A stretch of 17,976 nt of DNA, taken from contig NVRZ01000039.1 in the NCBI GenBank assembly GCA_002401055.1, positions 1 to 17,976 of the forward strand, read 5' to 3'. Below, one piece after another: positions 5,737 to 14,100 of the stretch. The translations under genes were made by a program, and so were the position numbers. The DNA is from Bacteroidota bacterium (lineage in GTDB: Bacteria > Bacteroidota > Bacteroidia > NORP154). Position 1 is the first letter of the stretch. The number at the start of each line of letters is the position of its first letter. The notes beneath the pieces are model-generated. The model worked only from the letters and a program-made list of their open reading frames with translations, made no database searches and was not told the origin of the DNA.

Positions 5737-6921
5737 ATGTCTACAAATCCATTTACTGAAGAACATGAATTGCTGAGGCAATCAATTACCAAATTTTGCG
5801 AAAAAGAAATTATCCCATACGTAGAGGAATGGGAGAAAAATGAACATTGCGAGAAGAGCATCTTCAAAAAAATGGGAGAAAAGGGCTTCCTCGGCGTTTC
5901 ATTTCCTGAGAAATATGGCGGCGGTGGCATGGATTTTTGGGGTGCTGTGGTTGTCATACAAGCGCTGGCAAATTCAAATATAGCGGGCCTATCCATGTCC
6001 TTATATGCACATACCTATTTGCCATTGCCACTTATTGCTTCATTGGGAACTCCTGAACAAAAAGAAAAATATCTGATTCCAGCCCTAAAGGGAGACAAAA
6101 TAGCAGGACTAGGTGTAACAGAGCCTGGGGCAGGGTCTGATGTTGCAGGAATTAAGACAACTGCCGTTGACAAAGGCGATCATTATGAAATAAATGGCTC
6201 CAAAATGTTTATCACGAATGGTAACATTGCCGACTTTATTGTCATTGCGGTAAAGACAGGAGAAGGCTTAAATATGAGCATGATAATTGTCGATACTGAC
6301 ACGGAGGGTTTCTCAACCATTAAGATTAACAACAAATTAGGTATGCACTCTTCGGATACGGCGCAATTATTTTTTGAAAACTGCAAGGTTCCAAAATCAA
6401 ATTTGATAGGACAAGAAGGACATGGTTTCTATTATCAGATGAACAATTTCCAGGAAGAGCGCTTACTCGCTGCAATCACCGGCACCTTTGTAGCAGAATG
6501 GTCCTTAGAAAAGGCCAAAAAGTATTGCATGGAACGAGAGGCATTTGGCCGTCCGATCGGGAAATTTCAAGTGGTGCGCCATAAACTTGCCAAAATGGCT
6601 ATCACGGTCGAGACTTGCAGATCTATCTCCTTTAGGGCTGTTGCTGAATTTATTGAGCACGGAAATAAGGCTGAGACAATCATCACTATGGCAAAGGCAT
6701 ATACTGGCGAAGAGTCAATTAAGGTTATCAATGACGCTTTGCAGCTTCACGGAGGTGTAGGATATACCGAGGACTTCGGAATTGCCCGCGCATGGCGCGA
6801 CGCCAGGTTACTCTCGATTGGCGGAGGTACCACTGAGATCATGCATGAAATTCTAGGTAAAGTAGTACTAGACGAGGTCGAGCATACGGATAAATTATCT
6901 GAAGAGTCAGTTAAAGCTTAG
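5737..6921 (+). CDS. Acyl-CoA dehydrogenase (LCAD/IVD-like; AtuD/LiuA position)
   Basis: The 394-aa flavoprotein has the full acyl-CoA dehydrogenase layout. The N-terminal helical domain contains PEKYGGGGMD (57-66), followed by the flavin/substrate loop GLGVTEPGAGSDV (124-136). The middle beta-domain has GSKMFITNG (154-162), and the C-terminal helical domain contains REAFGRPIGKFQ (267-278) and LHGGVGYTEDF (337-347). At the site where short- and medium-chain enzymes carry the catalytic Glu (E-G-T), this protein has Gly363 (IGGGTTEI). Glu241, in NNFQEERLL, aligns with the base in long-chain and isovaleryl-CoA dehydrogenases, so a long or branched substrate is likely. The expected reaction is FAD-dependent alpha,beta-desaturation with electrons passed to ETF. 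It follows the AtuA C-domain by 94 bp, a larger gap than elsewhere in the cluster, so it may also have its own promoter. It is convergent with the next gene, with only 5 bp between stops and no hairpin visible. Confidence 0.93.
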   Translation: MSTNPFTEEHELLRQSITKFCEKEIIPYVEEWEKNEHCEKSIFKKMGEKGFLGVSFPEKYGGGGMDFWGAVVVIQALANSNIAGLSMSLYAHTYLPLPLIASLGTPEQKEKYLIPALKGDKIAGLGVTEPGAGSDVAGIKTTAVDKGDHYEINGSKMFITNGNIADFIVIAVKTGEGLNMSMIIVDTDTEGFSTIKINNKLGMHSSDTAQLFFENCKVPKSNLIGQEGHGFYYQMNNFQEERLLAAITGTFVAEWSLEKAKKYCMEREAFGRPIGKFQVVRHKLAKMAITVETCRSISFRAVAEFIEHGNKAETIITMAKAYTGEESIKVINDALQLHGGVGYTEDFGIARAWRDARLLSIGGGTTEIMHEILGKVVLDEVEHTDKLSEESVKA

Positions 6922-6926
6922 GAAAC

Positions 6927-9479
6927 TTACTGGATTACTATCTTTCTATTTATTACAGCATTCTTGCTTACCAGCTTCAAAGAGTAGATTCCTCTTGCTA
7001 GGTTAGTTAGGTCTATTTGCTGAATAAGCTTTCCCGAAACATCAGAATAATCAGCAGTATAAACTAGCTGACCCCTTATATCAAACACATGTATTGATAG
7101 CCCGGTTCTTTGAAGTAGATCTATCTCCACTATAAACTCGCCATTACTGGGATTCGGATGCACCTTAATCTGTCGAAGCGATACAATGCCACCTATTCCT
7201 GTGTAGCCAAAAGCATCCGAAGTAGCAAAACAGCCATTAATATCAGATATGGTAACTGTATAAAAGCCCGTTTGAATTGCAATGTAAAACTGCCCGGTTT
7301 CACCTTGAATTGTATCTCCATTAAAGAACCATTGATAAATTGTGGCAAAATCGCTAGATAATGTATTGCCTGCAATAGTAATGATTGGCTTGGTCGGACT
7401 GGGATTGATTGTTAAAACCATAATATCCGAAGCTGCTATACACGAACCCGCCGGATCGTCAGTTGTTATCGTTAACGTGACACTTCCAGTTAATATATCG
7501 CCCGCAGAAGGCGTATAAACTGCGTTCAGTAAGCTTGGGTCATCAAATAATCCTGTACTGGAAGTAGTCCATGTTATGGAAGACGAACTTCCGCCCATTG
7601 CTCCGGACATCGTGTATTTATCACCTTCACATATTGTAGCATCCACTCCCGCGCTTGCAGTGGGGCCACCAGGAGCAGAAATTGTCAACGTGCTGCCAAT
7701 TACCGTGCAATTATTCGCATCAGAAATGGCCACGGTATATTTGCCTGAACTGAGTCCTGTAAATCCACCGCTCGCTAAAAATGTGCTGCCACTATCAATC
7801 GAATACTGCAGAGGATCAGTGCCTCCATTCGCTATTATTATAATCGATCCATCACCAGCACCGCAAGCACTTTCATCTGTTGACGAAGCTGTGCTAATGG
7901 TAGGAAAAGCGTTTACCGTAACAGTTGCAAAAGAGGTATCACTGCAACTGCCTTCATACGCAATTAAGCTAATGGTGTATGTACCAACTGTATTAAATGT
8001 GCTGGAAGCATCCATGGTGGTTGCAAAACTTATCATGTTCTCAAGCCAGTTATAGCTGGTACTATTTGTACTTGAATTTGTAAAATTGACATCTCCTCCC
8101 ACACAAATATTTGCACCACTTGACGTGAAAGAAGAAATGGGATTACAAGAAGGGACGAAGGCGACGACGGCGGTAGCTATTATAATACAACCATTATTAT
8201 CAGTTACCGTAACTTGGTAACTTCCACTGTCAAGGTTAGTGGCCGTTCCTGCTGTCTGGGGTGGCGAAGTGCTCCATAAAAAATTATATGCTGGAGTACC
8301 CCCAACAACTGTAACTGTTGCGCTGCCCTGGGAATTACCCGAATCAGGCATGGTTGTGACGGTTGTAACTAAAGCGAGGGGTTCTGTAATGGTTACGCTC
8401 GCCGCAGATGAAGTATCATTCGTGGCGTCCATAACCAATACGGAATACGTTCCGTCGCAAAGTCCGGTTGCGGTAGATGTAGTCTGCCCATCCGACCAAA
8501 GATAAGTGTACGGCAATACCCCACCAATACCAGTTGTCGTGGCGGTGCCGCTACAGCTGTCTTTACACATAACATTCACTTGCGATGTAATCATCCCAAC
8601 TACAGTATTACCCAGCCTATGCTTTGCATTAATCACATTACCTCCAGGAGCGTCCGTTTCTAATTCAGCCACCGGAAGATCTTCTCCATTAGCCCACCAT
8701 TTGTATGTGTAAGTGGTATCCACACTGGGATTTGTCTGATCAGGTACCATAAGCGCCAAGACTGCGTCGGGAAGCAAGCTCCAACCAAAAGGCAGGGTGG
8801 CGACAAATACAAAGCAGCCAGCCGGATCACTACAATAAACAAAAATGCTGTCGATGGTATTCTCCGTATACAATTGCCGAATTGCAGTATAGCTGCCTCC
8901 AGGCATATCGATGCTACCATAGGCATCAAAATCACTTGTAGCATAGCTGTTGTGTACCATCCTCAAGGAATCTACATTGGGTACCGGCAATCCCAGTGGG
9001 GCGGTTGATTCCGTTACATCATATCCAGAAGTATCCATGAAGGTACTGCCATCCGTAGAAGACCATTCCATTACCGTTTGAACAGGAGAATACTGGGCCA
9101 CTATGGTCAAACCCACTCCAAATGGATCATCACCGCCAAATCCATCTGTGATGACGTTCGGCGCAGAGGAAGTTTGATAATAAACAGATCCGGATCCGTA
9201 AGCGAGATTGGAACTGGGAAAATCGGATGCCCATGCTGTTGCGCTTGGATCTATAAAAATGACTGTATCCAACAGGTTTAATTGTAAGCTCGTAAAATCC
9301 CAGGTCTGTGCTCCTGTGCCTCCCACATTCACACCCATTGGGACCGTGTCAACTCCACTGATAATTGAATCTCCTACAATTGCATAATCCGCAGAAGTGA
9401 GCGTTATTTGGGCATTTGAGTCATTTATATTAATGAGTATGCTTGAAAGAACCAGGATAAACAATGATTGATATTTCAT
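6927..9479 (-). CDS. Secreted SprB/PKD-repeat protein with T9SS type A sorting domain
   Basis: The 850-aa product begins with a signal peptide (1-23, KYQSLFILVLSSILI to SNA). Residues 24 to ~290 form a domain homologous to the N-terminus of the divergently encoded 510-aa protein. Shared features are a GDSI..VDT start, WDFT (60-63), ASDFPSSNLA (84-93) and WWANGEDLPVAELE (261-274). SprB-like repeats follow at about 299-367 and 370-440 (PYTYLWSDG, AYNFLWST). Then come a PKD-like domain (443-523), a further SprB-type repeat (524-602) and Ig-like segments (603-757). The C-terminus (769-850) is a type A sorting domain: HPNPSNGEF, then DIRGQLVY, then LARGIYSLKL. By family knowledge such proteins cross the outer membrane by T9SS and are anchored to or released from the surface; no catalytic domain is visible. 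The specific role is unknown; adhesion or surface-layer function is plausible. Its start lies 89 bp from the divergent gene. Confidence 0.88.
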   Translation of the reverse strand: MKYQSLFILVLSSILININDSNAQITLTSADYAIVGDSIISGVDTVPMGVNVGGTGAQTWDFTSLQLNLLDTVIFIDPSATAWASDFPSSNLAYGSGSVYYQTSSAPNVITDGFGGDDPFGVGLTIVAQYSPVQTVMEWSSTDGSTFMDTSGYDVTESTAPLGLPVPNVDSLRMVHNSYATSDFDAYGSIDMPGGSYTAIRQLYTENTIDSIFVYCSDPAGCFVFVATLPFGWSLLPDAVLALMVPDQTNPSVDTTYTYKWWANGEDLPVAELETDAPGGNVINAKHRLGNTVVGMITSQVNVMCKDSCSGTATTTGIGGVLPYTYLWSDGQTTSTATGLCDGTYSVLVMDATNDTSSAASVTITEPLALVTTVTTMPDSGNSQGSATVTVVGGTPAYNFLWSTSPPQTAGTATNLDSGSYQVTVTDNNGCIIIATAVVAFVPSCNPISSFTSSGANICVGGDVNFTNSSTNSTSYNWLENMISFATTMDASSTFNTVGTYTISLIAYEGSCSDTSFATVTVNAFPTISTASSTDESACGAGDGSIIIIANGGTDPLQYSIDSGSTFLASGGFTGLSSGKYTVAISDANNCTVIGSTLTISAPGGPTASAGVDATICEGDKYTMSGAMGGSSSSITWTTSSTGLFDDPSLLNAVYTPSAGDILTGSVTLTITTDDPAGSCIAASDIMVLTINPSPTKPIITIAGNTLSSDFATIYQWFFNGDTIQGETGQFYIAIQTGFYTVTISDINGCFATSDAFGYTGIGGIVSLRQIKVHPNPSNGEFIVEIDLLQRTGLSIHVFDIRGQLVYTADYSDVSGKLIQQIDLTNLARGIYSLKLVSKNAVINRKIVIQ

Positions 9480-9500
9480 GATAGATATTTTGTGTTTCCC

Positions 9501-9508
9501 TAAAGTTA
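9501..9508 (-). promoter_or_regulatory. Candidate -7 promoter element for the 850-aa secreted protein
   Basis: Read on the minus strand this is TAACTTTA, one base off the Bacteroidota -7 consensus TAnnTTTG. It sits 21 bp upstream of the minus-strand start codon. It mirrors the plus-strand element at 9527-9534, giving a compact back-to-back arrangement. No clear -33 TTG is seen at the expected distance. Confidence 0.35.
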
Positions 9509-9526
9509 CAAAAAAGCTTTATTTCT

Positions 9527-9534
9527 TAACTTTG
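9527..9534 (+). promoter_or_regulatory. Candidate -7 promoter element for the 510-aa secreted protein
   Basis: TAACTTTG is an exact match to the Bacteroidota -7 consensus TAnnTTTG, 34 bp upstream of the ATG at 9569. The predicted transcript leader would be about 25-30 bases. A -33 TTG is not evident. With 9501-9508 it forms an inverted repeat (aaagtta ... taacttt). Confidence 0.45.
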
Positions 9535-9568
9535 TAAATATTTAAACCCCTTCAATCACACTTCTAAA

Positions 9569-11101
9569 ATGAAAATGCTCGCTCTATTTTTTCCGTTGAT
9601 ATTACCCTATATACTAAATGCGCAAATCAGCATTGTCTCAACTGACATGCCGGTTATAGGTGATACCATAACTAGAAACGTTGACACTTTAACTACTGAA
9701 ACTGAAGGCCCTAGCGGTGTCAACCAAGTATGGGATTTTACTGGTGCCGCCGCGCATAATGTAAATGCTACCAGGGTAGTTAGCGTAAGCAACACGCCTT
9801 ATGCTTCTGACTATCCGAGTTCCAATATGGCAATGACCAACGACAATGTCTCTTTCATATACTTTGACGCACAATCGTCCTTTTTCAATGCAACAGGCGC
9901 TGCGGGTGATTTATTAAACAATGGTGTGATCATTAAAGCCGTATTTAATCCAGATCTTACCTTATACCAGTTTCCAACTGACTATGGAAATAATTATTCC
10001 GATACCTATGAATTTGATATCACGACGGATGGAACCGTTTTTGATCCAACGTTAGAAAAAATTAGAATCAAACACACAGGCACGGTATATGACAGCACTG
10101 ATGCTTGGGGAACGGTCATCACAGATATTGGTAGCTATAATACACTTCGGGTTAAACGGGTCGAATACAGTATTGATTCCGTCTGGACCAAACCATTTTT
10201 TCTTCCTTTTATATTTCTTAACGCAACAATTGATACCAGCAAAACCTATGCCTGGATATCTAAAGAAGGTAAACTAGCTGTAGCAGAACTCAATTTTGAC
10301 AGTCTTGGCAATCCGAATAATCTAACCTGGACCACAGTTCCAGCCATCCCAGTTGCCAACTTCACCTACACTGATAATAGCGGTGGAATCTTTTCGTTTA
10401 GTGATCTATCTACGAATACACCTGATAACTGGTCCTGGGATTTTGGTGATGGTGGTAACTCGAACGCTCCCAGCCCACCCTACCAATACACCACTGATGG
10501 AACTTATAATGTGTGTCTTACGATCAGCAATACAAGTGGTTCTGATACGTTTTGTGATTCAGTTGTTGTGACAGGAGCAACACCGAATCCTCCGCCAATT
10601 GCCTCGTTTACCTTTGTAGATAGCTTATTGGGAAAGATTTACTTTATGGATCAATCTGCAAATACACCAACGAGTTGGGCATGGGTATTTGATGATGGAA
10701 ATACTTCAACAGAGCAAAGCCCTTTTCACCAGTATACCAGTAATGGAAGCTACACGGTGTGCCTAACAGCTACCAATGGTAATGGAAGCAACACTTTTTG
10801 TGATACAGTTACAGGAGTGTTAGTTGGTATAGAGAATTGGACTGATTTGTCAACCTTGGTTCTTTTTCCAAACCCAGCTGATCATAGCGTTACCATTACT
10901 ATTGAGAACCCTATTCACGATCCTCAGGTAGTTATAAGCAACACCTTGGGGCAAGTAGTTCTCAATTCCGAATTTTCGGGAGAGGTTCAAAAGAAAATGC
11001 AACTTGATTTGCCGAACTTGCAAAATGGCATCTACTTGCTTCAATTGAAAAATGAAGATGGTGCGCTTATTGCGCAGCAGAAATTTCTAATAGAGCACTA
11101 G
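9569..11101 (+). CDS. Secreted PKD-domain protein with T9SS type A sorting domain
   Basis: The 510-aa product starts with a signal peptide (1-18, MKMLALFFPLILPYILNA, then QISI). Residues 19-255 are a domain paralogous to that of the 850-aa protein encoded divergently next to it: GDTI..VDT, QVWDFTGA (53-60), ASDYPSSNMA (79-88), KTYAWISKEGKLAVAEL (225-241). Two PKD domains follow at about 260-336 and 342-418, with the hallmark WSWDFGDGGNS (288-298) and the related WAWVFDDGNTS (370-380). The type A sorting domain occupies about 427-510: LFPNPADHSVTI, then ISNTLGQVV, then LQNGIYLLQL. Secretion through T9SS to the cell surface or medium is expected. PKD domains are structural and often mediate protein or polysaccharide contact; no enzyme domain is visible. 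It is convergent with the giant adhesin-like gene, with 6 bp between stops. Confidence 0.88.
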   Translation: MKMLALFFPLILPYILNAQISIVSTDMPVIGDTITRNVDTLTTETEGPSGVNQVWDFTGAAAHNVNATRVVSVSNTPYASDYPSSNMAMTNDNVSFIYFDAQSSFFNATGAAGDLLNNGVIIKAVFNPDLTLYQFPTDYGNNYSDTYEFDITTDGTVFDPTLEKIRIKHTGTVYDSTDAWGTVITDIGSYNTLRVKRVEYSIDSVWTKPFFLPFIFLNATIDTSKTYAWISKEGKLAVAELNFDSLGNPNNLTWTTVPAIPVANFTYTDNSGGIFSFSDLSTNTPDNWSWDFGDGGNSNAPSPPYQYTTDGTYNVCLTISNTSGSDTFCDSVVVTGATPNPPPIASFTFVDSLLGKIYFMDQSANTPTSWAWVFDDGNTSTEQSPFHQYTSNGSYTVCLTATNGNGSNTFCDTVTGVLVGIENWTDLSTLVLFPNPADHSVTITIENPIHDPQVVISNTLGQVVLNSEFSGEVQKKMQLDLPNLQNGIYLLQLKNEDGALIAQQKFLIEH

Positions 11102-11107
11102 GTATTC

Positions 11108-14100
11108 TTATCGAATTAGGGTAACGTGCCCGATGTAGTCGTGGCGCTCACCCAGGCAATCCCACACGTATATTAAACAAACATACACATCTTGCTGAGC
11201 CATCTTTTTCCCGTTATTTCCATGACCATCCCAAGGCTCATTGTAGTCTGTTGAATGGTAAATGTTATCTCCCCACCTATTGAATATATACATTTCAAAT
11301 TGCGTAATACAATATCCATAGCCTGTGAAGGTATTATTGGAGCCCCTGCCGTTAGGTGAAAAAGCGTTTGGAATAAAGAAGGCATAGTCAGGCTTTATTT
11401 CAATTATCTGAACGATAGTATCAGGACATCCAAATTGATTATTTACCACCAACATCACTTCATAAAGTCCAGTATCGCCATAGAAATGAGATGTGTCTGG
11501 AAATGGTCCAATCAAACTATCTCCATCGCCAAAATACCATTGCCACCAGGTTACATCACTTGACGATTGATCTGTAAACTCAATATTTGGCGAGAATATA
11601 GATGTAATCATTGGCTCCGCTAGGAAATCCGCAACCGCTTGGGGAAATACAATTACCGATCCGTTATTGGTAGTGGACGCAGTGCATCCGTAAGGTGTAG
11701 TTGCGGTAAGTGTAACTACGTAAGTACCACTAATTGTAAATGACTGATTCATTGTCGGACCAATAAATATATCCCCATCCATTTCCCATTGGTACGTTGT
11801 TCCAGCTGGATTCCCAACTGTATCAGCTGAAAAAGTAACATCAAGAACGACACAGCCAGCAGGGGGATTTGTTGAAATCGCCAGACTCGGTAAAGGCAAA
11901 ACGACAATTGTAGACGCGGTAGACGCCGGAGGTGAGCCACAACCATCAGTGACCAGCACCGTGTAAAGCGATGTTACCGGCGGACTTACGGTAAATTCCC
12001 CAGCACTATTTCCGAACGAAGTGTCGCTCCAGAAAAACGAATAATTTCCATCACCACCTGTAGGAAAAGCCTCGACGGTACCCCAACTTCCTTCACATAT
12101 AGTATCTGTTGATCCGATCACAACTGTGAGAGGACCGTACACCGTCACCAAAATAACTTCACTTGTATCAATACAGCCATTTGTATCAGTAACAGCCACT
12201 TGGTATTCAGTTGTTACCGTTGGGCTCACAATATACGATGCAGCATTTCCTAGGTTTGGAATCCATTCAAAATTGTAAAATCCACTTCCTCCTGTTGTAA
12301 CTACGGTTACCGTTGTGCTTTGGCCACTACATATAGTTGCTGATCCAGACGCAGAAGCAATTATAGATGCGGGTTCAGTAATGGTAACCGTAAGTGAATC
12401 CAGACACATACTGGCATCAGTTACCGTAAGATCATAAATTCCAGCCGCCAGATTTGTTAATGAATCACTGGTACTTCCATTGGACCAAAGAAAAGAATAA
12501 GCTGGAATACCGCCACTGGTTAGAACCGATACAGTCCCATCATCGTACCCGTTACAACTCACATCTAATAAGCTGTCCAATACCACCTCTAGAATCGGTG
12601 GCTGGTTAATGGTCACTGAGGTCGATGCTATACAACCATTACTATCCGCAACCGAGACAAAATATGTACCGGCAGGAAGCGAGTCAACCAATGATATTGT
12701 ATCATTTAGTGACCACCATAAATAATTATACGGTGGATCTCCCCCTGAACCAAGTACCGTCGCTGAACCTGTATTAAGCCCAAAACAAGTCAGATCAGTT
12801 CCTGCAATGCTGTCCAAGACCAAGGGTGTAGCGGGCTCAATAATGGTAATGCTATCAATGATCGAACACCCAATGGAATCCGATACAGTAACAGAATAAG
12901 TACCCGCAGATAGGCCATAATAATCGGGCTCATCGTAGCCGCCAGGCGACCAAATAAAAGTATAAGGTGACACACCTACATCTACATTTACAATCACCGA
13001 TCCATTTGAATCGCCCATGCAACTCACATGATAAATATCAGAAAATGAAATTTGCATAGGCGGATTTTCCACGACTGTATCAGTTAGCATAGCAACACAT
13101 CCAACAGAATCTGACACGGTTACGGTATATACTCCCGCCGAATCAGTAATTGATTGCGTGGTATCTCCAGTTGACCAGAGATATGTATATGGGCCTGCGC
13201 CACCAAAGACAACTGCTGAAATATTTGCTACCGAATTGGCACATATTTGATCAGGTGTAATATCTATAGTTAATGAGTCGTCGGCGGTTACCGTTGTACA
13301 AGCAGTGTACAGACAACCGGCTCCATCGGTGATGGTAACACAATACAACCCTGTTCCAATGACGATGGATATTGTCGTATCCCCTGTGCTCCAAGCATAA
13401 CTGTAGCCTCCCCCACTCCCATTAATTGGGTTGGCCGTGATTGTTGTGCTGGTACCATTACAGAAATTACTAGGTACATCAATTGTTGCCGAAAGATTGC
13501 TATTGGTTGCAAATACCTCTACGGTATCCATCACAGTGCATCCATTATTATCCGTAACCTGAATTGTGTATACACCCGGAGTATTTGAGAATATAACGTC
13601 GGTAGTGTCTCCAGTGGACCAGAAATAGTCGTAAGGAGTGGTCCCGCCACTAATACCAAAATTCAAGGTTACTGTTGAAGTACACAGTATAAATTGGTCA
13701 ATTGTAAGCAATGAAAGCGCAGAAGGTTCTGAAATGTTTACTGTCATGGATTCCTGACATCCCAATGCATCGGTTACGGTTACCGTAAATGAACCTGCAG
13801 TTAATCCAGTAACTGTGGAATCTGTACTTCCACCAGGCGACCACAAAAAAGAATAAGACTGCGTCCCTCCAGCTACCGAAGCCGTTACCTGACCATCTGA
13901 CGAACCAAAACAACTGGCATTCATAACATTGGCGGATACCACCAAAAGATTTGGGACTTCCGTGATTTCAATACTGTCAATAGAAGAACAACCTTGGTTA
14001 TCCGAAACTGTAATAAAATATGTTCCAGCACTTAATCCAGTAGCATCCATGCTGGTGCTAACATTAGGTGACCAGACGTAGGTGAAAGGACTGGTACCTC

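Noticed and set aside
7576-8055. 159-aa plus-strand reading frame
   Set aside because: It is antisense to the SprB/PKD region of a protein with a clear signal peptide and sorting domain, and its translation is low-complexity Val/Pro-rich without recognisable features.
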